The position numbers and the translations under genes were made by a program. The notes below the pieces were generated by a model that saw nothing but the letters and a program-made list of their open reading frames with translations, did not search any database and was not told the origin of the DNA. A stretch of 64,000 bases of DNA. Source: Kribbella qitaiheensis. Its GTDB lineage: Bacteria > Actinomycetota > Actinomycetes > Propionibacteriales > Kribbellaceae. The stretch covers positions 4,774,001 through 4,838,000 of the forward strand of contig NZ_CP043661.1 of the NCBI RefSeq assembly GCF_014217565.1. The letters are read 5' to 3'. Shown here one piece after another: positions 16,390 to 25,214 of the stretch (the first letter of the stretch is position 1; the number at the start of each line of letters is the position of its first letter).

Positions 16390-17025
16390 TCATACCCGTG
16401 CATGACAGTCCAGTGCCTGCCGTGTGCAAGGGCCTGAAGAGAGATGCCACAGCCTCAGCCCGTCCGCGCCGACGGCACCCACGGCGGTGCACGCTCCCCC
16501 GATGACTGCAGTAGCGCTCAGGTTTGCAGCTACCTTGCTCTTATCAATCCCAAGGCCGACCGCGAGATCGCGAATCTCTTCACAGCGCTGCAATGCGGTC
16601 TTTCCTTTGGGTCCGGGATTCGACGGTTTGATGGTCTCGTATCCGACCCGGTCCCGCATGTCGCGGTGGTGGGCTCTGAGTGCGCGGTACAAGCGCTCTT
16701 GCTGGTTGCTGGGATGGGTCAGCCAAAGGGCCAATCCAGCTTCTTCTAGAGCTGCACGGAGCAGAGTGATCGGCGCTGCGGCGTGAAGGGCCTGAGCCTT
16801 CATAATCAACTGGCGAAACGCGTCAAGGTGGTCTATAGCGCCACTGATGCCAGCCAAAATTAGGTGGGAACCTGGGTACACGCCCAGTAACTTATTGTCA
16901 CTACCCAACGCTGATCGTGGCGTAGGTTGCCCGAGTGATCGTTGCTCCGCCGCATTCATCCAACTTTCGATATCGGAAAATAGTGGGATGAGATGATCAA
17001 AGTTGGCGGATCCTCCACTTGGCAT
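16390..17025 (-). CDS. hypothetical protein, DUF5677-like helical fold
   Basis: Starting at the ATG at 17025 gives 211 residues and avoids overlap with the upstream gene; a longer start at 17136 exists. The LLRAALEEAGLALWLTHP segment and the spacing of helices resemble DUF5677-type proteins, whose function is unknown. A Cys near the C-terminus and a His/Arg-rich middle (RALRAHHRDMRDR) are notable, but no catalytic site is clear. It lies downstream of the 17079-17765 gene on the same strand (53-base gap), which suggests a two-gene cargo unit. GC is below that of the chromosome. Confidence 0.45.
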   Translation of the reverse strand: MPSGGSANFDHLIPLFSDIESWMNAAEQRSLGQPTPRSALGSDNKLLGVYPGSHLILAGISGAIDHLDAFRQLIMKAQALHAAAPITLLRAALEEAGLALWLTHPSNQQERLYRALRAHHRDMRDRVGYETIKPSNPGPKGKTALQRCEEIRDLAVGLGIDKSKVAANLSATAVIGGACTAVGAVGADGLRLWHLSSGPCTRQALDCHARV

Positions 17026-17078
17026 GATGCGATCTTGGCTAACTGGCGCAAGTATCGCAACCCCGTTTGCGATGAGAC

Positions 17079-17765
17079 CTAAGACGCGGACGGTCGGCCG
17101 AGTTCGTAGGACATCTGCTTCGCGGTTGGTCCGCACACCCCCTGTACCCAGGCGCGGTGGTAGAGATTGCGCCAGGTCCGGGCGGCCTCTCGGCTTTCTC
17201 CGTACATCTCGCTTCTTGCCTCTTCGTATTCAGATTGAGTACCTCCGATCTTTGCGAGGATTGCAGGATTGTGGGCAAGTATTTTCTGTTGAGTAACCTC
17301 CCAAAGGTCCGCGGGTGAGTCCTCAATTTGAGGCGAGTCGGCAAGATGGTCGAGGTTGTAGAAACGTCCGCTTTTCGCGTATCTGGTTAGCGTTTGCATG
17401 AGGCCATTGATCAATGGGTTGGTTTCTGTCTCAGTTAAGCAGTCTTCAATAATCCCTGGAGAGGTGGCCAGGCTGAGTCTCTCGCGAAATAGGCCACGAC
17501 AGCGATCATCCAGTCTTGCGATGTCATGTCCGTAGTCGTTTACCATCTCAGACTTTGATGGCCACGTCTGGTGGGTTTCCGTGTGGATGAATCCCGCCGT
17601 CAATTTCAGCAATTTCTCCGCGCCTATCGACCAGACTGTGAGTAGGGGTTCCAGACTCCTTGCGGCGAATTCGAAGTCTCCCAGAACGGTATCTGCGTGG
17701 TTCAGCAGTGACATTGCAGCGGATATTTCTCTGACTTGAAAAGACCACTTTGGTGCATTGTTCAT
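17079..17765 (-). CDS. hypothetical HEPN-like helical protein
   Basis: The product from the ATG at 17765 (MNNAPKWSFQ...) is 228 residues; a GTG at 17801 is an alternative. It is all-helical in outlook. The AEKLLKLTAGFI helix followed by DYGHDIARL resembles the two core helices of HEPN-type proteins. The R-X4-6-H ribonuclease motif is not evident. No membrane segment or signal peptide. With its downstream neighbour it forms a low-GC cargo pair of the integrated element; a defence or toxin role is a guess only. Confidence 0.4.
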   Translation of the reverse strand: MNNAPKWSFQVREISAAMSLLNHADTVLGDFEFAARSLEPLLTVWSIGAEKLLKLTAGFIHTETHQTWPSKSEMVNDYGHDIARLDDRCRGLFRERLSLATSPGIIEDCLTETETNPLINGLMQTLTRYAKSGRFYNLDHLADSPQIEDSPADLWEVTQQKILAHNPAILAKIGGTQSEYEEARSEMYGESREAARTWRNLYHRAWVQGVCGPTAKQMSYELGRPSAS

Positions 17766-17902
17766 GCGCCAAAGATAGGGGCTCCTGGGCGTCGGTGTCA
17801 CTGGCTGGTGGTCCCAGCACCTTCAGGCCAGGTGCATCCGCTCGAGGAGTGGAAGGCGAGACGCACGCGGTTCTCAGGGCTTCACACGCGCGCCTCGCCG
17901 GT

Positions 17903-18061
17903 CTAGTCGTCCAGCCACTCCGCGCCATCGGCCGTCCGGTGAAATCCCTTGTGCTCCCCGAGGACGCACGGCCTGCTGGTGACGGGGTGGAGGCCATCGC
18001 AAAGGTCGGTCCTGGTCCACTCCACCCCGTCTAGTTCGCGCCCCGCACGTGTCCCGTTCAT
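17903..18061 (-). CDS. small Cys/His-containing protein divergent from the XRE gene
   Basis: A 52-residue ORF: MNGTRAGRELDGVEW, then CDGLHPVTSRPC and GEHKGFHRTADGAEW. The Cys-Cys-His-His spacing resembles small zinc-binding proteins often coded beside XRE regulators in actinomycetes. No good ribosome site is seen; a short or leaderless transcript from the shared 80-bp gap is possible. The longer upstream frame overlaps the XRE gene and is not believed. Confidence 0.4.
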   Translation of the reverse strand: MNGTRAGRELDGVEWTRTDLCDGLHPVTSRPCVLGEHKGFHRTADGAEWLDD

Positions 18062-18142
18062 GCGTTCAGTTTGGCAAACACGCAGCGTGAGATCACCAGT
18101 TCCCGCGTATCCCTCGTGCTCAGGATGCAGGGATACAAACCC

Positions 18143-19322
18143 ATGAGGGACACTTGCAAGGTGACCTTCGGACACCGGCTGAGGGAGTACCGGCAACACC
18201 GAGGTTGGTCCCTGGCCGATCTCTCCAAAGCCACGCATTACCACCGGTCGTATCTCTCGAATCTGGAGAATGGCCGCAAGCTCCCGAACGAGGATCTAGC
18301 CCGCGTCTGCGACGAGGTACTACGCGCCAAGGGCGAGCTGATCTCGGCCGCCCGAGGTGACACGGTCTCCAAGCTCGACCAGACCCCGTGGCAAACCGCG
18401 GAGCTCCTCCAGCGCATACAGGCCAGCGACACAACAGCGGGAACTCTGGAGAGCTTGCACTCAACCGTCGAAGAGCTGTGTTGCCAGTACAACCACCGCG
18501 ACGCCCTTGAGTTGCGCCAAGAGGCGCATAGCTGGCTTCAACACGTGGCAGGTCTCCTACGTCGCCCTGTCGGCCTGAAAGCGCACGCGGAGCTCCTGGT
18601 GGCTGGTGGATGGCTTGCCCTGCTGGCTGGATGCGTCGAGTACGACCTAGGGATGCGCACGGCCGCCGAGTCCACTCGGACCGCAGCCATGCAACTTGGC
18701 CTAGAGGCCGGCCACCCAGAGATCGCCGGGTGGGGCCACGAAATGACCGCCTGGTTCGCTCTCACCCAAGGCCGCTTCCGCCAGGCCGTCGACGCCGCCC
18801 AGAAGGGCCAGGGCCGTCGCGCAGCACAGCAGCGTGCATGTCCAGCTCATCGCCCAGGAAGCGAAGGCCAAAGCGCGTCTCGGAGAGACCGGCCTGCACC
18901 CATTGCTAGAGAGCGGCAAAGAGGTTCTCGAACACCTGCCATACCCTGACCGGCCGGACAACCATTTCAAGGTCGATCCTGCGAAGTGGGACTACTACGC
19001 GATGGACGTCCACCGCATCGCCGGAGACGACGAGCTGGCCACCCAGTACGCCCGCACCGTCATCAACGACAACATCACCCCAGACGGCCACGAACTAAGC
19101 CCAATGCGAGTCTCCGAATGCCGCATCACCCTCGGCATCGTCGCAGGCCGTGAAGGTGACCTAGAGCAAGCCGTGGGCCTCGGCATATCTGGCCTCAAGG
19201 ACGGACGCCAAAGCAAAGTCCATCTTCAGATGATCGCCGGGGAGTTGGATCAGGAGCTTCGCCGACGCTTCCCCAGCGAAGGTCTCGTCACAGAGTTTGA
19301 AGAGGCTCTACGTGGGATCTAA
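18143..19322 (+). pseudogene. XRE-family regulator with C-terminal helical repeat domain, frameshifted
   Basis: The helix-turn-helix is clear: FGHRLREYRQHRGWSLADLS and YHRSYLSNLENGRKLP. The rest is a TPR-like helical domain, as in regulators of actinomycete cell-signalling and mobile elements. The frame from 18143 leaves the family after AAQKGQ at about 18811; skipping one G of GGG (18811-18813) continues it as AVAQHSSVHVQLIAQEAKAK to the stop at 19322. It is either a sequencing insertion or a truncating mutation. The ATG at 18143 has CAGGGA ten bases upstream; 18125 is an alternative. The 47-bp inverted repeat at 19333 directly follows the stop. Confidence 0.6.
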
Positions 19323-19332
19323 ATCTGCGCAC

Positions 19333-19379
19333 GTATCGAATCGCACCCCATGAGCCTAGCGAGGGTTCGGATTCGATAC
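19333..19379. repeat. 47-bp inverted repeat, copy B
   Basis: GTATCGAAT (19333-19341) faces ATTCGATAC (19371-19379), extended inwards by CGCACCC against GGGTTCG with mismatches. Same length and sequence type as the repeat at 11655-11701. Its place 11 bases after a stop codon suits a terminator. Confidence 0.6.
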
Positions 19380-19409
19380 ACAGCACGGCACAGCAGAGCA
19401 GAGCAGAGA

Positions 19410-20144
19410 TCAGAGGACAAGCTTCCCGACTCCGAGTAGTGGCTTCGTCTCCAGTTCGCGCGAATTTTCATCGATCAATTGCTGCATTGGTTGCGCTCGG
19501 GTCATGCAGTTGAAAGCCGAGTTGGTCCAAAGGAGGCTAATCGCGATGGTGCCTGCAAGCTGATTGAACTGTGTCGGGTCTGTGGAGGGCTCAACTCGGA
19601 AGGCTAGGCCGGGCGGGTCTAAGACCTCTGCGATCCATCTTTCGATGAGAGGTATACCCGAATGTGATCCACTGCTAAGCGATCTGTAGATTATGTATAG
19701 CGATGAGTCGCCGTCATTTACTGCCTCGCAGACATCTCTAATGTTCTTGGGAGCAACTTTCTCGTACTCGGTGACATCGATATGCTCGGCTTCGAGCAGG
19801 TGCTTGAAGGACTGCGAGACTCGGAGGGTCTTGGTGAGCCTCTCTCGGTGGAGTTCGTTGTCTGTTAAAAGGGAGGAGTGTGCCGTGGGGTTCATTACTA
19901 GCCATTGACAGTGCATTGCGCATTCAAAGATCAGTCGAGTCAGAGGTGTCGCAGAAGCGAAGCGCTTTCGCTTGGTCAAGTCGATTGCGTCGATCGCTAG
20001 ATCGTTGGCATGCGCGGCTAAGTCGTATGCGGCAACATAGCGCTGTGGGGCAACGTCTACCTCGCCGGTTAGGCTCTGCTGTTCCTGTATCGCCTTGAAT
20101 GCCTCCATTTGGCCATCGGCAATTTTGAGTAGATCCGGGATCAT
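19410..20144 (-). CDS. hypothetical protein, DUF5677-like
   Basis: A 244-residue helical protein starting MIPDLLKIADGQ, with AGGAAAG seven bases upstream. The PLTRLIFECAMHCQWLVMNP helix is the same kind of motif as LLRAALEEAGLALWL in the gene at 16390, so the two may be distant relatives. GSHSGIPLIERW and a C-terminal helix follow. The function of this group is unknown. It is low-GC cargo of the element, convergent with the XRE gene and separated from it by the inverted repeat at 19333. Confidence 0.5.
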   Translation of the reverse strand: MIPDLLKIADGQMEAFKAIQEQQSLTGEVDVAPQRYVAAYDLAAHANDLAIDAIDLTKRKRFASATPLTRLIFECAMHCQWLVMNPTAHSSLLTDNELHRERLTKTLRVSQSFKHLLEAEHIDVTEYEKVAPKNIRDVCEAVNDGDSSLYIIYRSLSSGSHSGIPLIERWIAEVLDPPGLAFRVEPSTDPTQFNQLAGTIAISLLWTNSAFNCMTRAQPMQQLIDENSRELETKPLLGVGKLVL

Positions 20145-20185
20145 AGTTTTCCTTTCCTGTCTGATATCACACGCACACTGCGCGA

Positions 20186-20677
20186 CTAGCGAGTCCTTCG
20201 TTGGAACAGTGCGCCACTCATGCGGCCAGCAATATTGCAGGTCCGAACGTGTTCGAAGCTGTGTGCGATGTAGTAGTCATGCAATCTGGTATTGGTGCTC
20301 CAACAGTTCAGGCGGACCCAGTCCTTACGGTCGCGGGCTGCGATATCTACGACTGCTTCGAGCAGAGCTGAGCCGTAACCGTGGCCGTGTTCTACGACGA
20401 AGAAGCGGCTGATGTAGGTCTGAGGCTCTGCGAGTTCTTCGGGTGTCCAGAAGTCGGCTTCTGGGTCGATGATCGCCATCATCGCCACTACGCGGCCGTC
20501 GACCTCCCAGCCGACGAAAGGGAAGTTGTCAAAGTCGTCGTCGATGTTGGCGTGGACCTGAGCCATGTCGAGGCCGCCTCGGTATTGGTCGGTGCCTTTG
20601 GTTGCGAGCCATTCGCCTGCCTCGTCGCGGACCTGGTGGACGAGCTGGCGGTGCGATTCGTCCAGAGTGATCAACAT
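20186..20677 (-). CDS. GNAT-family N-acetyltransferase
   Basis: A 163-residue protein with the GNAT core: WEVDGRVVAMMAI, TYISRFFVVEHGHGYGSALLEAVV (acetyl-CoA pyrophosphate loop HGHGYGS) and LNCWSTNTRLHDYYIAHSFEHV. It would transfer acetyl from acetyl-CoA to an amine on a small molecule or protein. Its ATG overlaps the GntR stop by one base (TGATG), so it is translationally coupled to the repressor. This GntR-GNAT pair is frequent at this position in actinomycete integrative elements; its role there is not known. Confidence 0.8.
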   Translation of the reverse strand: MLITLDESHRQLVHQVRDEAGEWLATKGTDQYRGGLDMAQVHANIDDDFDNFPFVGWEVDGRVVAMMAIIDPEADFWTPEELAEPQTYISRFFVVEHGHGYGSALLEAVVDIAARDRKDWVRLNCWSTNTRLHDYYIAHSFEHVRTCNIAGRMSGALFQRRTR

Positions 20678-21408
20678 CAGTCGTCCGGGTTCAGGTCGTA
20701 GGAGACTTCTACGCGGTCGGCTGCCATGCGGGAGACCATGTAGCGCACGGGACGCCCTTCGGCGTCGTAGCCGATTCGGCTGTGGATCAGGAGTGGGGTG
20801 CCCGGGGCCATCATGAGGCGCTGCGCTTCGTCGGCGCTGGGCATGCGGGCTGTGAGGAGATCGTGCCAGCGAGCCTGCTTGTGGCCGGTGGCGGCGAGTA
20901 GGCCGCCCTGGACTCCGAGGTCACTGGGATTCCAGAACAGCTCGTTTCCGTCTGTGACGAACGGCGGGAAGTAGGAGTCGCTGAGCTGGTGGGGTTCGTC
21001 GTTAACCCAGCGGAGGCGGTTTCGCGCCTGGATCGCCGTACCTACAGGGATCTTGAGCGCTTCGGCGACATCGGCCGGCGCCTGGATACTGAGGATCTGC
21101 AAGTCGTTTTTGGGGATCCCGCCTTGGGCCCTGATGGTGTTGGACCAAGCGTCCCCGTCGTTGTTGTGGGCCTTCTCCCACTCGGTCATCTTCCATTCCC
21201 AGCGATGAATTTTGCGGACTTGCCGAGTCCGGCCTTGGCTACTGGTGATGAGCCCTTCCGCCTCCAGCGCGGACAGCGCGGCACGAACCGTGTTCCGGCT
21301 CGCGCCGTAGCGCTCCACCAACTCGGCCTCGCTGGGCAGGGCTGAGCCCGGCTCACCGAGTGAGTCGCGGATCAGGCGCGCAACCCGCTCTTGCAACGTC
21401 TCTGGCAT
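20677..21408 (-). CDS. GntR-family (HutC/KorSA-like) repressor of the element
   Basis: The ATG at 21408 with GAGAGGAA upstream gives 243 residues; the longer frame runs into the operator. N-terminal winged helix: ERVARLIRDSLGEPGSALPSEAELVERYGASRNTVRAALSALEAEGL. C-terminal UTRA/HutC-like ligand domain: ALKIPVGTAIQARNRLRWV, HQLSDSYFPP, and IGYDAEGRPVRYMVSRMAADRVEVSYDL. By position it is the counterpart of KorSA-type repressors that control transfer and excision genes of AICEs, binding the twin operators between itself and the DUF6284-like gene. Confidence 0.85.
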   Translation of the reverse strand: MPETLQERVARLIRDSLGEPGSALPSEAELVERYGASRNTVRAALSALEAEGLITSSQGRTRQVRKIHRWEWKMTEWEKAHNNDGDAWSNTIRAQGGIPKNDLQILSIQAPADVAEALKIPVGTAIQARNRLRWVNDEPHQLSDSYFPPFVTDGNELFWNPSDLGVQGGLLAATGHKQARWHDLLTARMPSADEAQRLMMAPGTPLLIHSRIGYDAEGRPVRYMVSRMAADRVEVSYDLNPDD

Positions 21409-21444
21409 CCCAATTCCTCTCGTCTGCTTGACAAGCTTATCCAG

Positions 21445-21484
21445 CTTGTTCCAACATGTCACTCACGTAACTTGTTCCAACAAG
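21445..21484. promoter_or_regulatory. twin GntR operators
   Basis: CTTGTTCCAACATG (21445-21458) and CTTGTTCCAACAAG (21471-21484), the second a perfect palindrome, start 26 bases apart; a half-like CTTGACAAG is at 21428-21436. They fill the divergent gap between the GntR gene and the transfer operon. Confidence 0.75.
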
Positions 21485-21597
21485 CCACATAAGCAGACCA
21501 AGGCCGATAGGACCCGACGTAGCGACGCCCCGGCGGTTGCACCCACCGAGGCGTCAGGGGTCGCACCCATCCGTTTCACCAGAGGAGCACGCAACCC

Positions 21598-21849
21598 ATG
21601 AACATCATCGCCCTTCAGGCCATCGCCAGCGAAGGACCAAGTGCTGCCGACCTGGCCGAGATCGAGCAGGAATGGCCGCTCATTGCGGCCGAGCTGGACT
21701 TGCTGGACGCCCAGATCGCGTACATCAACGCGGGTCGGGCCCCGTCCGTTCTGGACCGGCGCAGGGTGCGCCGGGCTGAGCGTCGCGTCTTGGACGTCAA
21801 GCACCAGTTGGCGACCACCGAGGACATCAATGGAGACGAGGTCGCGTGA
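21598..21849 (+). CDS. DUF6284-like small element protein
   Basis: An 83-residue helical protein (LAEIEQEWPLIAAELDLLDAQI, RRVRRAERRVL), first gene of the plus-strand transfer/replication operon and well placed after AGAGGAGC. The LDRRRVRRAERRVL pattern is that of DUF6284, a family seen almost only in actinomycete integrative elements; function unknown. Its stop overlaps the start of the Spd-like gene (TGATG), which suggests coupling. Confidence 0.6.
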   Translation: MNIIALQAIASEGPSAADLAEIEQEWPLIAAELDLLDAQIAYINAGRAPSVLDRRRVRRAERRVLDVKHQLATTEDINGDEVA

Positions 21850-22700
21850 TGAGCACTCCGCTTCGTACGACGTATCCGGTGCCGGTTGAGGATCTGATCC
21901 CGGCCGCCCGCAAGCTCGCTGCCGAGCTGGGCACCGTGCCGTCACAGAACCGAATCAAGAGCGAGTTCAGGATCGGCGCTGACAAGGCCCGTGTCATCCT
22001 CACCGCACTCACTGAGCCCACCTCGGCGGCCACTGAGCCTCACCTGCACGCGGTGCCGGACCAGTCTGACCCTGAGTCCAGTGTTGGTGACGACGAGATG
22101 CCCCCCGCGCCAGGGGAGGAGGCATCTCCGCAGGTCGCAGCACCCGTAGAACCGGGAATCGTTGCCGGAACCGCTGAGTCTGAGGGTGTTCCCGCGGCTG
22201 TCCCCGAGGACGCTAGCCCGGTCCGTTCCTGGCCGGTTCTGTTGCTCGCCTTGCCTGCGTTCGTCGCGGTCTGGTCCGGCTGGGTCGGGCTGGGCACGCT
22301 CACCGGTTTCGGGGTGATCCACCCGCTGCCCGGGATCGCGGACGGTTTCACGATCAACTCCGCCATCACGTTGCCAATCGGGGTTGAGACCTATGCCGCG
22401 TTCGCGCTGCGGATCTGGCTGTCCGGCCGTGTCCCGGCATCAGCTCGCCGGTTCGCGAAGTGGTCCGCACTGGCCGCCCTGGTCCTCGGTGCGCTCGGTC
22501 AGGTCGCCTACCACCTGCTAGAGGCAGCCGGGGTCACCCGAGCGCCGTGGCAGATCACCACCGTCGTCGCCTGCCTGCCCGTCGCCGTGCTCGGCATGGG
22601 TGCCGCCCTTGCCCACCTGGTCCACGCCGGACCGCAACCAGTCCGCCAGTCGAGCTGGTTCCGCCCGCTTCGCGCCCGCCTGATGAACGGAGCCAACTGA
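21849..22700 (+). CDS. Spd-like DUF2637 membrane protein
   Basis: A 283-residue protein from the ATG at 21849 (one base overlap with the upstream stop). The N-terminal 50 residues look like a small helical DNA-binding segment (AARKLAAELGTVPSQNRIKSEFRIGADKARVIL), then a Pro/Glu-rich linker, then four hydrophobic helices (about 128-255: VLLLALPAFVAVWSGWVGLG, ITLPIGVETYAAFALRIWLS, ALAALVLGALGQVAYHLLEA, TVVACLPVAVLGMGAALAHLV). This is the DUF2637 type, related to the plasmid spread proteins (Spd) that help intramycelial plasmid movement. Confidence 0.7.
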   Translation: MSTPLRTTYPVPVEDLIPAARKLAAELGTVPSQNRIKSEFRIGADKARVILTALTEPTSAATEPHLHAVPDQSDPESSVGDDEMPPAPGEEASPQVAAPVEPGIVAGTAESEGVPAAVPEDASPVRSWPVLLLALPAFVAVWSGWVGLGTLTGFGVIHPLPGIADGFTINSAITLPIGVETYAAFALRIWLSGRVPASARRFAKWSALAALVLGALGQVAYHLLEAAGVTRAPWQITTVVACLPVAVLGMGAALAHLVHAGPQPVRQSSWFRPLRARLMNGAN

Positions 22701-22702
22701 CC

Positions 22703-22960
22703 ATGACCGCCCTCAGCATCTCCGCGCCGGTCCCTACGTTCAGCCTCTGCGAAATCGCCAACCTGATCGGCGCGCTCACATCAATACAGCCCGCCGTCCT
22801 GGCCGCAATGCCGGAGTGGACCACGCACTATCGCGAGGCCGTCACCAAGGCCCTGGAACTGGTCTCGGTCAGCAGCCTGGACGAAGTCAACCTGACCTAC
22901 ATCTACGTCAACGAGTTCCGAGTGAGTACGCAGACCGCTTGCAACTGTGAGGGGCACTAG
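22703..22960 (+). CDS. small conserved element protein
   Basis: An 85-residue protein (MTALSISAPVPTF...), three bases after the upstream stop and three bases before the translocase start, so clearly part of the operon. It has a hydrophobic middle helix (IANLIGALTSIQPAVLAAMPEW) and a C-terminal CNC. I do not recognise the family. The tight packing is the main evidence that it is real; it may assist the translocase. Confidence 0.55.
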   Translation: MTALSISAPVPTFSLCEIANLIGALTSIQPAVLAAMPEWTTHYREAVTKALELVSVSSLDEVNLTYIYVNEFRVSTQTACNCEGH

Positions 22961-22962
22961 CC

Positions 22963-25161
22963 ATGACTGAGCTTCCGAACAACGTCCCTGAGCCGATCGA
23001 CTTGGACGCGCGCCGTGCTCGCCGTGACGAGGCCCCGAAGGATCCGGCTGAGATTGCCGGCAAAACGGTCCCTCTGTCTGCGGGCGAGGTCGAGCGGATG
23101 GATACCGCGTACGAAGTCGCCCTGGACGACGACACTGACACGTCGCCTGGCGCGAGCAAGGTGCTCGTGCCGGTCGACCAGCCGGGCACGCCGGTTGCTG
23201 TCGCGCCGGGGGAGCGGCTGCCGATCATCCCGGTTCACCTGCGCCCCCAGAACCTGCCCGCCACCGCACGGCGTGCACTGGCCCGGTCCACCCACGTCGC
23301 CGCGTATCACGGTGTCCGCTCGCCCTGGTACGGAGTCAAGCTGTCCTGGTTCGCCGGACGTGGCCTGTTTCGCCTTGTAGGCAAGCAGATCGCCTGGTGG
23401 TGGGTCCCCAACTCCGTCGCGCTGGAACAGGCAGCGGCCGATGACCGGGAGCTGAAGGAGTGGGAGAAGATCCACCGCCAACTCAAGGCAACCCGTCTAT
23501 GGCGTGGCTGCGTTCTGACGGCCCAGAACCTCGGGCTAATGATCAGTGCACCGATCGCCTGGAACGCCGCTCCCGCAGGGCTTCTAGCCGCAGCCGGGGC
23601 GGGTGTGGTCGCTGCACTGGCGCACTACGGCCGCCCGGCCGGTCAGACCTTGGTCGGCACAGCGGTTGTCGCGCCGAGGTTCCGGAAGCTGAACTCTGAC
23701 ATCGTGCTGCGCGCCTACTACGCGGCCGGACTCGGCAAGCCGGACAAGACCGATCAGGAGATCCGGTTCGGTTCGCAGATGTCCAGGGATGCCCGCAACA
23801 CCGGGTCTCAGGTGCTGGTGGATCTCCCGTACGGCAAGGGCTGGTCCGACGTCCAAGGCTCCCGCGAGAAGATCGCGTCCGGCCTGGATGTGCACATGAA
23901 CCAGGTGTTCTTGTCCCCGGACAAGTCCAGCTCGCGCCGCCACACTCTGTTCGTTGCCGACAGCGACCCGCTCGCCGTCCCGGTCGGCCGTACGGACATG
24001 CTGGACTGCAAGCCGCGCTCGATTTGGCGTCCGGCGAAGTTCGGCAAGGACGAGCGCGACGCGCCGGTGTCGCTGTTGCTGATGTGGATCTCGCTGCTAG
24101 TCGGTGCGCAGCCGCGCAAGGGCAAGACGTTCGCCGCACGACTCATCGCGCTACATGCCGCGCTGGACCCGTATGTGAAGCTGATCGTGGTCGACGGCAA
24201 GAACTCCCCGGACTGGCTGAAGTTCAAGCTGGTTGCCCACCGCATCGTCTTCGGCACCCACCCCAGCCCGAACGACCCGGACCCGATCGCCAACCTGATG
24301 GCCATCCTGGACGAAGTCCTCGCACACATCGACCGCGTCAACACCCAGCTCGCCGCGCTGCCGGTCAGCGTGTGTCCGGAAGGCAAGCTCACCGAAGAAC
24401 TCGCGAGGGATGCGCGGTACCCGGATCTGCGGGTGCTGGTGATGGTGATGGAGGAGTTCCAGGTCTACTTCGAGACCGAGGACCAGGAGGTCAACAAACA
24501 GATCGCCGCCAAGCTCTCCCGCATCCAAGCCGTCGGGCCATCGGCCGGTGTGGTGATCGTGTCGTGCTCGCAGAAGCCCTCGGGTGTCGGTGCGGGTGAT
24601 GTGGCCCGTTTGTTCAACCGGTACAGGGATAACCACGCGGTCCGGTTCGCGCTGAAGTGCGGCAACCGCGTTGTCTCCGAAGCCGTCCTCGGTGGTGACG
24701 CGTACGCCGAAGGGTTCGACGCCGCGACCCTCCCGGTCGGCGACGAGTACCGAGGCGTCGGCTACCTGTACGGCGCAGCGGATGCGACACCGACCGTGCG
24801 GACGTTCCTAGCCGACCACAGCGACGCCGAGAAGATCCTCACCGCCGCCCGAGCCCACCGTGAACGAATGGGCCTGCTAACCGGGATGGCGGCCGGGGAA
24901 GAAGTCGAGCGGTCCACCAGGGATGTGCTGGCCGACATCCTCACCGTTCTCGGTGCCGACACGGCCGCGCACTGGGAGGCGATCGCCGGACGGCTCTCGG
25001 AGCAGATGCCCGAGCAGTACGACGGCACCACAGCCGAAGCGATCAGCGCTCAGGCAAGGGCGCTGCGGGTCCCGAGCGTCAACATCAAACGCGACGGCGC
25101 GACCCGCAAGGGTGCCCGCGCCGACGACATCCGGCAAGCGATCGGCCGCCGCGACACCTGA
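22963..25161 (+). CDS. FtsK/SpoIIIE-type conjugative DNA translocase (TraB/TraSA-like)
   Basis: A 732-residue protein. N-terminal cytosolic part, hydrophobic segments at about 180-225 (LMISAPIAWNAAPAGLLAAAGAGVVAAL), Walker A-like GAQPRKGKT at about 383-391, Walker B-like LVMVMEEF at about 491-498, then SAGVVIVSCSQKP and RDNHAVRFALKCGN. The C-terminal 90 residues look like a winged-helix DNA-reading domain. In AICEs one such hexameric pump moves double-stranded DNA between mycelial cells after binding short repeats (TRS) in the clt locus. A repeat cluster starts 54 bases after the stop. Confidence 0.85.
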   Translation: MTELPNNVPEPIDLDARRARRDEAPKDPAEIAGKTVPLSAGEVERMDTAYEVALDDDTDTSPGASKVLVPVDQPGTPVAVAPGERLPIIPVHLRPQNLPATARRALARSTHVAAYHGVRSPWYGVKLSWFAGRGLFRLVGKQIAWWWVPNSVALEQAAADDRELKEWEKIHRQLKATRLWRGCVLTAQNLGLMISAPIAWNAAPAGLLAAAGAGVVAALAHYGRPAGQTLVGTAVVAPRFRKLNSDIVLRAYYAAGLGKPDKTDQEIRFGSQMSRDARNTGSQVLVDLPYGKGWSDVQGSREKIASGLDVHMNQVFLSPDKSSSRRHTLFVADSDPLAVPVGRTDMLDCKPRSIWRPAKFGKDERDAPVSLLLMWISLLVGAQPRKGKTFAARLIALHAALDPYVKLIVVDGKNSPDWLKFKLVAHRIVFGTHPSPNDPDPIANLMAILDEVLAHIDRVNTQLAALPVSVCPEGKLTEELARDARYPDLRVLVMVMEEFQVYFETEDQEVNKQIAAKLSRIQAVGPSAGVVIVSCSQKPSGVGAGDVARLFNRYRDNHAVRFALKCGNRVVSEAVLGGDAYAEGFDAATLPVGDEYRGVGYLYGAADATPTVRTFLADHSDAEKILTAARAHRERMGLLTGMAAGEEVERSTRDVLADILTVLGADTAAHWEAIAGRLSEQMPEQYDGTTAEAISAQARALRVPSVNIKRDGATRKGARADDIRQAIGRRDT

Positions 25162-25214
25162 ACCGCGGCTGCACAGAGAGTTACCAACTCGATAGGGGTT
25201 GCGGGGCGGTCTAG

